Positions 13,038-23,879 of a stretch of 64,000 nucleotides of DNA are shown here, piece by piece. Position 1 is the stretch's first letter. Each line of letters opens with the position of its first letter. Source of the stretch: Zymoseptoria tritici IPO323 (taxonomy: Eukaryota > Ascomycota > Dothideomycetes > Mycosphaerellales > Mycosphaerellaceae); the NCBI RefSeq assembly GCF_000219625.1, contig NC_018209.1, positions 1,550,001 through 1,614,000 of the forward strand. The letters are read 5' to 3'. The notes below the pieces were generated by a model, which searched no databases, was not told the origin of the DNA, and saw nothing but the letters and a program-made list of their open reading frames with translations. A program made the translations under genes and the position numbers.

Positions 13038-14340
13038 ATGTAGGTGACGTCGAAGGAAGTCACGTACGCGGGTTCCCCGCGTAGGGTTCCGGCGCTAACG
13101 AAACTTCGACCAATCAGAGCTTGCGCTTTTCAGTACAAAACGCCGTACTCCGTACGGCTAAACCTAAAAGAATCTAGCAAGCTTCGCTTGCAACTACACT
13201 TCCATCCTACGAACGAGCAAAGACGAACACTAAGAAATCACACCATACTCATTGCCAGATCTCACCGCATCGCTCGCGCTACTCTTATTGAACGCAGAAT
13301 AGCACACGCCGTCGACTACCTTAGCGTTAATGCACGAAGTCTGGTCGTCGGCGCAGGAATTTGGACTATAGGTCGTAAGCATCTGACCGGCCTAGGCGGA
13401 AGCGATAATGCAGTAGGAAGAATGATCCGAGAAGAGCGCAGGTCGCGACAGTTTGTGTCGTGGAAGAAGGAGACGACTACGGCGCGAGTTAGAGTAAGGC
13501 TGGCGAGGACGGAGAGGATGGTAGGTTAGAAGGGCATTATGGATGGGAGGTCTATTAGATTTGGCTTCTACTAGGATGGCCGAATAATAGATGATAGAAG
13601 TGAGCGGTTTGAGGTGATGGCATGTCTTTCATGTGTCGGGCATCTACTCTTAGACCTCTCGCTCGATTTTATGCTATATTACCTCGGACGACTCTATGCT
13701 CGTTGAACATATAACGATGCCTAAAAGCGCCACGAGGGTGCACAGTTTGGACCTGCAGACCGGAGTTGAAGCTAGAATGTAACTCTTTCCTACGCGACGT
13801 CTTAGTAGTCCTGCTTACATGTAGGAAGAATCGGCTCGTACTCAGACCGCGAGACCTAGACACTAGAAAAGATAGCATCCGTTCTGAGATGGACATTAGC
13901 AACGAGGGTTTCTCTTCTCGTAGCGAGGAATTCCATGAGTCTTACGCGGCGGCCGATTGTTGGTTTAAAAGACATAGAGGCTAAGCGACATCGTACCGGG
14001 TTCTGTACAGTCGCAGGATCTTAGGGGAGTGGAAGAGAGAGTAGATGGCCTTAGCAGCAAGACAGTGGTCTTACTAGACCGTTGCGGCCACTGTCTCTTG
14101 AGCTAGTGCTCCGGAACTGTCTCTCCTTAACCGGTCCTTGGGCGTACAACAAAGCTCAGTTTCGTTCTACCTAAGCGATGTGTAATGAAATAGCAGCTGC
14201 ATCCGACTGAAACCGAGTATGTCGCACACATTGCGCCGGTAAAGAAGCGTAAGGGTCGCTATAACGGCGATGATAGGAGGTGAAAGTTGCTTCCTCGTCA
14301 GGGGTAGGATCTGTCAGAACTCTACCTTCCGAGGGCGAGA
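13038..14340. other. Less mutated stretch; one open frame of unknown meaning
   Basis: Base composition here is milder than on either side, with CAG and TGG present. The longest open frame is 13,044-13,529 (+), 161 codons, rich in Arg and Leu, starting MTSKEVTYAGSP. It matches no family I know, has no visible domain, signal peptide or membrane segment, and may be chance. A CCAAT-like box (ACCAATCAG near 13,110) lies inside that frame, which argues that the stretch could instead be a former promoter. I see nothing else supported. Confidence 0.3.
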
Positions 14341-14880
14341 CAACGAGGCAGATCGCGAAATGTTACAATATGATACCGTGTTAGCATGATATAGCATAGT
14401 CACACACATTATGCTCAAGTCCATGCTCCGGAGAATCTGAGACTATGTCGAATCCTTAATTGACTTCGCGGTCGTTAGCTTAAGGATTGAGGAGGTCGGC
14501 ATCGTGCGGATGATGTGTAAGAAATGCCTTACCAAATATAGTTCAAGCTCTATCTATAATCTACTTCGAGAAAGTTCGCCGCCTTGGAAATCCTTAATGC
14601 GAGGAAGACCCACAAAGGTAGACAAAGAACCTTTCGTCTCTCGTAGTCTCAGAAACCACTCTGCAACTAAACTACAATCTCCGAAGACCTGGCTCGACGA
14701 CACCGTCGGTCTGTAACAATAGGCACGAAAACAAGCACGAAAACAAGCACGATAACATAAAGCTCACTCCTATTATTACCGCGATAGAAGTCATAAATGC
14801 AACGATCCGGGCTCCTACTTTTGGTCTTGCATGGTTTAGTTCTAACCGTTGAATTAGTCTCCTCTTTGTCTGCATGTCTT
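14340..14880 (+). repeat. Degenerate duplicated segment, copy 1
   Basis: This segment resembles 15,200-15,770, offset by roughly 860-905 bp. Shared landmarks are GAGGTCGGCATCGTGCGGA versus GAGGCCGGAATCGTGCGGA (about 14,491 and 15,385), a GTTAGCAT block (about 14,382 and 15,240), and CATAAAGCTCA followed by ATTATTACCGCGAT (about 14,757 and 15,665). Translated near its end it gives KHDNIKL and IITAI, as copy 2 does. Homology is by eye only and clearly old. Confidence 0.55.
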
Positions 14881-15199
14881 ACCTTTTCTCCCTCTTAAGT
14901 ATTCGATTTCCCTGCGGCCTTCTAACGTCAGTAACTATAAAGCCCTTATCCGACATAGATAGGGAAGATGCTCTGCCGCTATGAACTGGACGTCGTCAAC
15001 TTAATCGCATCTCGACGTCACGCAATAAACTATCGAAGATCAAACTTGTCGTACTCTATAGGTCTGCTTTCGATTATCTCGTCGAAGGTATAAAGTCCTA
15101 TCCTCGAGGATGCCCAAATCAACCGCTGTACTGGCCTTAGCTCGAACCCGATAATGCAAAGGATCCGATCGATGCGTACATAGAATGTGCTTGGACGAT

Positions 15200-15770
15200 C
15201 ACCGACGGAGATATGCGAACGTTACAATGTAATAAGAAGTTAGCATAACATGGCAAGGATGCCCGTAGAACTATCGCACGTCCGTTATCTTATCCGTGAC
15301 GCCGTGCGTACACCTTCTGCTCTTAGGCTTCTCGAAATAGAGTCGGGCTCCCGATTGTGTTAAACTCTATCAGCTCCGGAGCATAGAGGCCGGAATCGTG
15401 CGGAAGATGTGAAATTATAATCACCAAGTATGCTTGTCTCTCCAGCTCAGTTATCACACGATTCGCAATTCGCGTAACGTCTCCCTAACCAAGTCCAACG
15501 ATCTTCGCTTACTCTTGCAAGAGACAACTACGTATAAAGTTCGCCTTAGAACCTACTCAGTTATGACCTCTTCTTCAAACACTACTCTGCATTAAAAACA
15601 CAAAGTGCGAAGACCAGAATCGGCAGAACCTTTCCGTTCCGTCTACGACACTAAACACGACAACATAAAGCTCAACATTATTACCGCGATTGTCATTACC
15701 TTCATCGCTCCCGCGCTCGCGGTACGCTTTTATTGCTTCCTCGTAGCTGTCTTTTTGCTGACACAAGCTC
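15200..15770 (+). repeat. Degenerate duplicated segment, copy 2
   Basis: Partner of 14,340-14,880 with the same ordered landmarks. It differs by substitutions and indels, not only transitions, so this duplication predates the RIP wave or escaped it. Confidence 0.55.
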
Positions 15771-15847
15771 CAAAGGATACCTGCAGCAAGGATAAACCCT
15801 GTCCGAAGACGTTCTGTGCCCGGTTCGGGAACCGCCTACTATTCTAG
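15653..15847 (+). pseudogene. Small membrane-protein-like frame in duplicated segment 2
   Basis: The frame reads KHDNIKLNIITAIVITFIAP and continues into a second hydrophobic stretch (about 40 residues of membrane-like sequence), then a Cys-containing tail (DTCSKDKPCPKTFC) and a stop at 15,847. Copy 1 carries the same KHDNIKL...IITAI start but ends earlier at about 14,852. A third similar pattern, a hydrophobic segment after FITAV, occurs near 16,980-17,150. No family recognised. It may be the C-terminal membrane anchor of a larger decayed gene. Confidence 0.35.
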
Positions 15848-16398
15848 TAAGATATCATTTGTCCTTTGTCGCTGCGCTTCATTAGTGCTAATAAGTCGCT
15901 TAAAGCAACGAGGGCGAATGCAGCTGCCGATAGACTCCCCCGGGCGATTCCAGGCTATAAGCGGGCAGAACAATTATCATTAGCCGGAGAAAGGAGATTA
16001 GTTAGAGGCGAAGGACGATTTTCGAGACGGCAGGGCAAGGCGATAGCTATAGACGAATCTCACTCCTGATCTTTGCGCTCTCTATATTAGGCACTCGCGA
16101 GTATGCTTTCGTTGCTTGCATATATTACTTTCCAAACTCCCGCGACTTCGATAAGGCTCTGCACACTTTTTCTATCAGTTATTATAAGCACCTCGTTCGA
16201 CGTAGGCAACGGAGATGTAATGCCCTTATCTCGGTTTCCTCCACTTTCCGCCACGTCGACGACCGACTTGCTAAGAAGGGTCGTTCGGCTGGCTTGACTG
16301 CCTAAAAAACGAACCTAATCGATACCACACTATCAAGGTTAAAGTGTTTTAGCACAAAAAGCGATCGTAGTGCTGCTATCTGTATAGAAACACAGTAC

Positions 16399-17148
16399 AG
16401 TGTTCGAATAGGGGTCGCGACTTGCTCTGTAGCTGGCAAGATTTAGCAGGTCTGTAATACGGTTAAGCTCCTCGCAATCATTATAGCTAACCTCCTTCTG
16501 TGCGTTCCGCCTGGAAGCTCGATTGCTCTAATTTCTGCGAAGACAGAGAGGTCTAACCCGGATCTAACCGGAAAGTCTCTTGCCACGTAATCCTGGTCAG
16601 GATTAGCAAGATCTGGAAATATCTTTCTTCCTTGCGATCTGTATGGTTTCCCCCAGCTTCCAGGCGTCGATAATCGCGATACGAAGTTCGTCCTATGGTC
16701 TCGCTGCCGTCTTCCGCTGATCGTAGTATTAGCCGGACGTAACGTTAATATAAAGGGCAGACGAAGACCTGCCTACAAGAAACTTCTCTTCGCCAACGCT
16801 TACCTAAACACTTTAGAACGTCGGCTAGCAATAAAAGATCCACCGTCGGCAAAGTACCTCTACGCCGTAGCACGCTCTCTTGCTACTAACAAAAGCTTCT
16901 ACTATCGACGAAGACTCTTACTACGTCGAAGCCCTTCCTACCAAGACCTTAGCTACAGATAAGACTAAGATAGCATGAAACCTACTACCTTTATTACCGC
17001 CGTTACTGTTGGGCTTCTCCTCCCTATAGTAGCGGTAAGCATACTCCTGTTTTTTAACCCTGCCTACTTAGTTACTAAGGCAGATTTTCCATTAACAGGC
17101 GATTGTCATTCTGTACTAACCTCCACCTTGCACTACTGCCGATAATTG
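16399..17148 (+). pseudogene. Unknown protein with C-terminal membrane segment, broken
   Basis: One frame stays open from about 16,399 to 16,948 except for two stops, and this long conservation suggests a real former gene. It includes a hydrophobic start (LLAIIIANLLLCVPPGSS), a central GNIFLPCDLYGFPQLPGV block, a basic Arg/Lys-rich part and a Tyr/Arg-rich end (SFYYRRRLLLRR). Past two more stops, the same frame continues into a clear membrane segment (FITAVTVGLLLPIVAVSILL) and ends at about 17,146. I recognise no family. The hydrophobic end resembles those in the two duplicated segments upstream, so the three may be remnants of one small gene family. Confidence 0.4.
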
Positions 17149-17522
17149 CATAGGCTAGTGCGGTAAGGACCTTTTGGCAGCGTATTAGTAGGAGTCTCTT
17201 CTCTTCTTCGTCCTCCGTGATTGAGGAAAGTAATAGCGCTAACAGTCTAATGTGTATAGCGTAAAAGGGAAGTGCGCGTGCGATAGTAGCGGAGGAGGAG
17301 ATTGAGCGAGGCGCGGAGAATTTGCCGTTTCCGTAGTTATCTGGCAGAGCTTAAGGGCTAATTCGCCGGAAAAGCTAGTATAAGGTTGCAGAAGATAATG
17401 TACAATTATGTTCTCTCCTAGATACGTCTATTTGTGCGTAATCGTAATCGTAATAGGTCCGACCTCGGGCGACTTAAATCCGAGGGGAGGGAGGTTGCCA
17501 GGAGGAGGAAAGTTGCCATGTA

Positions 17523-17667
17523 CAGCGTGTTAGCATATCGGAGGGATCACCGCTGGTGGACGTCAGGGGGGTGCTTCTGGGTTCAGATTGGCTAACTGCC
17601 TTATAATCCGGCTATTAGCCTGCGGACAGGGATTGAGCGGTAATCCCTCCGATGTGCTAACACGCTG
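17523..17667. mobile_element. MITE with 32-bp terminal inverted repeats and TA target duplication
   Basis: A 145-bp element with terminal inverted repeats at 17,523-17,554 and 17,636-17,667, matching at 30 of 32 positions, beginning CAGCGTGTTAGCA. Both mismatches are CpA versus TpA, so RIP can explain them. TA dinucleotides flank it at 17,521-17,522 and 17,668-17,669, as expected for the Tc1/mariner superfamily. It is far too short to encode a transposase, so it would be non-autonomous. Confidence 0.8.
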
Positions 17668-18009
17668 TATAGGTAAGGTAGATGCCGCGTTCTATAGAGG
17701 CGGAAAATTTAGTAGTGGATATGTCTGGCGGAGTAGAGATCATCCTGTGATTAGAGCCTGGGATCGTTATACGGCCGCTTTTAATATCTAATCTGTTAGT
17801 ATGTTCGTCGATTCTGCTTTTAACGACTCTCCTTCGAACCGAGTTATACTACTACCAGCCAGCTCCTCGTATTTTTCCAGCACTACTGCAGTCGTCGGGG
17901 ATGCTCCTGCTATCTACCTTGTTATTAACGTGGCGCTGCCAGGGATGCAGTCTATTCCTGTGAGGATCGCGGCCTATAGTAACATTTAGGTTACTACCTT
18001 AATTCTTAT

Positions 18010-18328
18010 TTCTTAGTAGATAGTTCTATATAGTTAACTGCTTATTTAGCGCTCGCAACTATCTACCTGCCTTGCTCGCAGTCCTTCTTCTTCCTTTTAA
18101 CACCCTTACTCCCCTTACTACCCTTACCGCCGTCGCCGTCGCCGTCGCTATACTACGAACCGCCCTTAATATCGACTACCTCCGAGCTAAGATCGAGCTC
18201 TTACTTAGAGTCTCCGAATAGACTTACGAAGGTGTTATCGTATAGCTAAGGGAAGAGAAGAACGTAAATGTAGAGCCTCGCACCTTCCGTAGGATACTAG
18301 TAAGATAGGAGCTATTAACGCGACCAAA
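18010..18328 (+). pseudogene. DDE integrase-type transposase, 5' fragment
   Basis: The readable frame (about 18,140-18,328) gives LRTALNIDYLRAKIELLLRV, then TYEGVIV and LREEKNVNVEPRTFRRILV, ending LLTRPK. This is a helix-turn-helix-like N-terminal region. The frame is cut by the 5' LTR of the chromovirus at 18,329 and resumes in phase after the 3' LTR at 26,795 with VYKDKEYRALLY. The joined codon pair across the insertion is Pro-Lys. The N-terminal Met is not clear. GCCGTC repeats near 18,128-18,150 may lie in the leader. Confidence 0.7.
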
Positions 18329-18630
18329 TGTGAAAGGCGCCAAGGCTAAGCGTAGGCGGACCGTAAGGACCTAAAGGTCGTTGCGAAGTCCCTGCGGTAT
18401 CGTTGCGGTGTGCACATGCGGGTGCGAGTTAGATGTCGCGTAGCGAGTCGTAGGCGTACCGCACCCATTCCGTACCGACTCGTGTCCATCCCTCGAGGGT
18501 TAAATAGGTAGCCGCCGTAGGCGGATCGAAAGGGTAAGAATTACTCTTGCACTAGATAGTACGGTATCCTTACACTGTTGCATACCCGAGTAGTACGCTT
18601 GTTTATACATCCCTACTACTTATTATTATA
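18329..18630 (+). repeat. 5' LTR of the chromovirus
   Basis: 302 bp, starting TGTGAAAGGCGCC and ending TTATTATA. It differs from the 3' LTR at 13 positions, all RIP-type transitions. Eleven of the 13 mutated states (T in TpA) are in this copy, so it was hit harder. Confidence 0.95.
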
Positions 18631-18738
18631 TAGTAATTCTTCCTTAACCTTTACTATAAGGGTAATAGTCTAAGGATGCTACCTAAGCGAACTACTAGGG
18701 TCGCTATAGGAAGAGACGAGCTACTTATAAGTAGCGCT

Positions 18739-19950
18739 ATGCCCGATAAACAGGGCATTGCTGCCGAAACTGCTGCCGATGCGGGTCGCATTAAGGAAGT
18801 CGTTAATAACGACTAAGATAACCTTATTGCCAACTAAGAGGAAGGTAACGACATTACCTCGACACTCTCTAAGGAAGAGCACGCAACTACTCCGCCGGCG
18901 GATCCCGCCGAGGGAAACGAAGACGACAATGCCGAAATCGACGAAATAGTCGACCTCCAGGCTGCCGTCGCCGCGGAAGAGGCTCTTACCAAAGCTTTTC
19001 TTCGGAAAAAGCTTAGAAAGATAAAGGAACTTAATAAGAACTTAGCGGACGATATCGCCTACGGTCGCGTAACCGGACATAAAAGGGTGCGGTCCGATAA
19101 AGAGTTTGCCGGAGTTAGAAGAGCCAAGATTAATATTAAGAAGCCTTTCGACCTTAAGGGCAAGAGCGTAAAGGAGCTGCGTAACTAGCGCTTCGAATGC
19201 GAGCTTGCATTTGCTAATGCACCGCAGTCGTTCCGCAGTAATTCTTAGAAGGTTATATAGTCTATGTAATACCTAGCTTACTCTTACGATCCGAGAGAAC
19301 GCTAGTACAGCTAGTAGGCTAACAACCCTAACCTGCGTACCGTAGTAACTTAGGTAGGATTTATAGAATTCCTTAACAACCTGCTAGACGATCTAGACGC
19401 TCGTAAGCTCGAGTCCTTTAAGAAGCATCGCGTCGCGGTATAAGGCAAGGATTAGTCTACACGCTCGTTCCTTATATACTTAGAAAGCATCGAAGCTTAG
19501 CTTCCACTATTGCCTTTAGAGGAATAGTCGTTGTATATGTTTTATGTGCGACTTCGCAAGGATGTTCGCATTAAGATTATAGATTATAATGTAATACTAA
19601 CTACTCGCACAGAGCTTGTAGACCTTGCGTCTCGTATAGAGAAGAACATTAAGGATGCAAAAGCTCCCTCTGCGAGCACTAGTTAGAGACCTCTAGAACC
19701 TTCTAAGACGCTAGCGCCTCGTAATCGCGAGCCAAGAAGTAACAGCTAGGGCCGAAACTCTAATAGGAATAACTATAGAGGAGGCTAGAGAGGCAACGGT
19801 AATAATCGTAGTAGAGGAAATCGTAGAGGCTTTAGAGGAGGCTTAACTCTCCCTTCGCGCCCTGCCGATTTATCCTCTACTATCAGCTGCTAGACATGCG
19901 GAAAGGCTGGTTATATCTTAACTACCTGTCCCTAGAAAGGATAGGGAGGT
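18739..19950 (+). pseudogene. Chromovirus gag, broken
   Basis: The frame starts at an ATG at 18,739 (MPDKQGIAAETAADAGRIKE) and runs through acidic N-terminal and basic central parts to a zinc knuckle near 19,888-19,930. The knuckle reads ISC*TCGKAGYI..TTCP. The expected CX2CX4HX4C His codon is Tyr (CAT to TAT), and a stop replaces one residue. About a dozen TAG/TAA codons interrupt the frame. In active elements Gag assembles the virus-like particle and binds RNA through this knuckle. Confidence 0.8.
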
Positions 19951-20069
19951 AGAAATCCAAACCGAGCTCCAATCGGTTTGGGAAAAGGATAGGCTTCGTC
20001 GCAACCGCACAAAGTATAACGAAGCCGAAATTAGTGCGGCCTATTAAAGCTAGACAGGTTATTACTCGA

Positions 20070-23000
20070 CAGGTCGATATTGTGTTGTCGCAGGGACATC
20101 GCATAGTCTCTGCTACGTTTAATACAGGGTCGCAAATTACCCTAATCGACTAGAAGTTTGTAGTTCGCTACGACTTCGCAACGGTCGAGGCCGAACTCCT
20201 ATCTCTGGTTTAGCTTTAAGATTAAAGTATAACCTGTTATAGCGCATATAATGTTCCTGTTCGGATAATAGACAACAATAGTATCGTTAAAGAATACACT
20301 ATACTTATATATAAGGTAGATAAGGATAGACTAGAGATCCTCTTTAGATAACACACTATAACGACGAAAGGAATTAACCTCTAGGTCGGTATAGGAACCT
20401 AGCGATAGGGTCTAGGGACCGAAACTATTAGCAGGATCTCGTATAAAAGATTAAAGAAGGAATTAAGGAACAACAAGACTCCGCTTGTTATCGTCGGGTA
20501 GATTACAGTAACGCCTGCGGGATCTATGCGCCTCGCATATACTGTCGGCTTAGCTAAAGTAAAGGTAGTTAAAATCCCTGCGGCTCTCTTAGACTACACC
20601 GACGTATTTAACTCTAACTCCGCTTCTGCGTTGCTAACGCATCGAGCTACCGACTATGCTATTAACTTAGTCGAGGGCCGGGAACTACTATATAGCTCCC
20701 TATACAATCTCTCGGAGAAAGAGTTAGGTATCCTTCGGGATTACCTAGAAAAGGAGTTAGCCTCGGGTCGCATATAATACAGCATTAGCCCTGCGGGTGC
20801 ACTAGTTATCTTTGTTCTAAAGAAGGGCGGCGAGCTACGTTTGTGCGTCGACTACCGAGCACTTAACTTTATCACTATTAAAGACAGATGCCCTCTGCCT
20901 TTAATTAATAAAACCTTAGATCGCCTAATAGGTGCGAAGTTCTTTACTACCCTCGATCTTAAGGAAGCATATTATCGCATCCGCATTCGTAAGGGCGATA
21001 AATAGAAGACTGCGTTCCGCACGCGGTATAGCTATTACGAGTATAAGGTTATGCCCTTCGGCTTAACTAATGCTCTAGCTACATTCTAGGCCTATATTAA
21101 CTATACCCTAGCGGGCCTTCTCGATAACCTTTGTATAGTATACCTCGACGACATATTAATTTACACCTACAGTAAGGACATCGAAGACTATTAGGCTGCG
21201 GTCCGCAAGGTCCTAGACTGCTTGCGTATCGTAGAATTGTACGTTAACCTTAAGAAGTGTGCCTTCGCGGCATAGGAGGTTTTATATTTAGGGTTCCGTG
21301 TTACGACTAAAGGTGTAACTACCGACCCTAAAAAGATCGCAACGATCTAGGAATAGCCGCAACCGAATAACGTCTACGACGTTCAGGTCTTCCTAGGTTT
21401 TGCAAACTTCTACTAACGCTTCGTGTTAGGATTTGCAAAGATTAGCAGCCCGATTACCGACCTACTCTAGAAAGACAAGGAGTTCGTATAGGGCAGGGAA
21501 GCTAACACGGCTTTTAGAAAGCTAAAGGAGGTGTTTACCAGCAATATCGTTCTTAGGCACTTCGATCCGAAACTAAAGATCAAGCTGGAAACGGATGCCT
21601 CTAACTTTAGTATCTTAGGTATTATGTCGCAGCTATATCCAGATAGTAAATAGCATCCCGTAGCGTTTACGTCTCGGAAGATGCAGCCTGCGGAGCGCAA
21701 CTACTAGACGTACAATTAGGAGTTGTTAGTAATAGTGCACTGCTTTAAGGTGTGGAGGCACTATTTTAGTAGTTCGGAAAACCCGGTCTAGGTTTACACG
21801 GACTACAACAATCTAAAAGGCATTTAGACTGTTTAGAAGTTAAATGCGAGGCAAGCGCGGTACGCACTGTACCTAGGCTTATTCGACTTCGAGATTTTCT
21901 ATTAAGCAGGGAAATCGAACCTAGCAGATAGACTATCTCGTAGACCGGATTACTAGACTAAAAATTCGGCTGTAAACGAACTACTTCTAACTCTGTAGAA
22001 CAAGCTAAAGTTAGCAAGTTAGAGCGTAATAGTTGCGTTCGCCAGGATCGTAACCGAAAAGGATTAGGGACCTAATTGCGGTATAACACTGTAAGGAGAT
22101 TGCAACGACCTCCCGGACTAAAGCGACGTAGTCTCTGCGAAATCCCCCGTCGCTAGTACTTCTAAATGCATGCAGATCGTGCTACGCTGTGTAGCAAAAG
22201 TCCTGCTTAACAGCGCAACTACATCTTTGGAAGATTTAAAACCTTTCCTCGAGCTAGTATCTTTACTATAGGATCGCGACGACTTTATTAAGTAATAGAG
22301 ATCTAGCGAAGAGGTATAGATAGAGAGTCGAAAGAAGCGCGGGAATTAAGTATAGAGCTTAGGAGACGACAACTTGCTCCGTAGGTACGGCAAGTTATAT
22401 ATACTAAATAAACTAGCCGTAAGGAACGAAGTTATAGCGGTTTACTACGACTCTAAGCTTGTAGGACATTTCGGCGCCGACAAGACTATTAAGCTTATTA
22501 CGAGGTCCTTATACTAGCCCGAACTGGACGCGGATGTTAAGCACTTCGTAAAGACATGTAATATCTACTAACGAATAAAGGCTCCGAGATTGTTGCCCTT
22601 AGGCAAATTGTCCAGCCTGCTAATTCTAAGAAAGAATTAGGAAGAAATTACCCTAGATTTTATTGTAAAGTTGCCGCCGTCGAAGCGCAACGATAATATA
22701 TTCAATTCTATACTTATAATCGTAAACAGACGATTAAAGATAGTATTGTATATTCTAGGAAAAGAAACTTAGAAAGCTTTAGACTTCGCTAAAGTATTTA
22801 TAGATCGAGTAGCGTCTAAGTTTAGTTTCCCTAAAGGCATTATGTCCGACCGTAGTACACTCTTTACATCTACATTTTGGACAGAGCTGTGTTTTTAATG
22901 CTAGATAAGAAGAAGACTAAGTACCGCGTACTATCCGCAAACGGATAGTTAAACTAAGCGGCAGAACCAGACGCTAGAAGGATTCCTAAGAGTATTCTGT

Positions 23001-23868
23001 AATAAAAGACAGGATAACTAGGCTAAGTTGTTGCTATACGCTAAATTCGCTTATAACAACTCGGACTATTTAAGCACTAGGAAAACGCCTTTTTTCCTAG
23101 TATATAGAGAGAATCTACGATAGAATAATATAAACGAGGCTGTTTATTACAAAGGGGAGGCGCCGGTAGCAATCGAGCGGTTCGAGGAGATGTAAAGCGT
23201 ACGCGAATTAGCTGCGAATAAGCTTAAGACCTCTTAGAAGTACTAGCAAAGGGCGTACGATAAGAAGCATCGCAACTATGCGTTCCGAAGGGGCGACTTA
23301 GTATTACTAAGTACGAAAAATCTAAAGTTAAAGAAGCTAAGCTAGAAGCTATTACCTAGGTTCGTAGGACCTTTCTAAGTAGATAATGTAATTAGAGAGA
23401 AGGCGTAGGCGTACTACCTAGTGCTACCTTCGTTATAGCAGATCTATAACGTCTTCTATATCTTACTACTATAACTGTACTATATCAGACCTAGCTTCGA
23501 GCTAAAGAATGTTAAGCTACCGGATGTTACTACGGATAGCAACGAGGTATACAAGGTCGAAAGAATTATAGACTAGCGGACTCGCGACAGCAAGATGCAG
23601 TATCGATTAAGATAGAAAGACTATAACGAGACTTGTGATACATAGCAAACCGCCGATGATTTCGAAGACATAGACGAGCTGTTGTAAGAATAGGAAGTTA
23701 CTGCGAAGTTACAGCGAAAGACTAGGAGAACATAGATTACGATTAAACATATTAGTATTGTCGAACTACCAAGTCGGTGTCGTCCTATGCGTGTCGCATT
23801 CAAGACTCTAATCTAACTAATTGCCCGCGCCCGGAAAATGCGCTGTATTAAAGAAGAGAAGTTATTAT
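20070..23868 (+). pseudogene. Chromovirus pol (PR-RT-RH-IN-chromodomain), broken
   Basis: Domains in order. Protease: active site at 20,121-20,129 reads NTG where DTG/DSG is needed. Reverse transcriptase: [31 protein letters not shown], and an intact YLDD box at 21,141-21,152. RNase H: KIKLETDASNFSILG near 21,585. Integrase: the zinc finger has lost a His and a Cys (CNIY). The first two acidic residues persist (LDFIVKL, SDRSTLFTS), but the third, normally TERQNQ, reads TKRQNQ (22,953-22,970). Chromodomain at about 23,544-23,632 (YKVERIID..RTRDSKMQYRLR), which in relatives binds histone marks and directs integration to heterochromatin. Dozens of stops. Frame 3 is kept almost throughout, so mutation was by substitution. 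Confidence 0.9.
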
Positions 23869-23879
23869 AGTAGTAACTG

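Noticed and set aside
13044..13529. 161-codon plus-strand frame
   Set aside because: Open but without family resemblance, signal peptide or codon pattern; an embedded CCAAT-like box and repeat surroundings make a chance frame likely. Kept only as a comment on the region.
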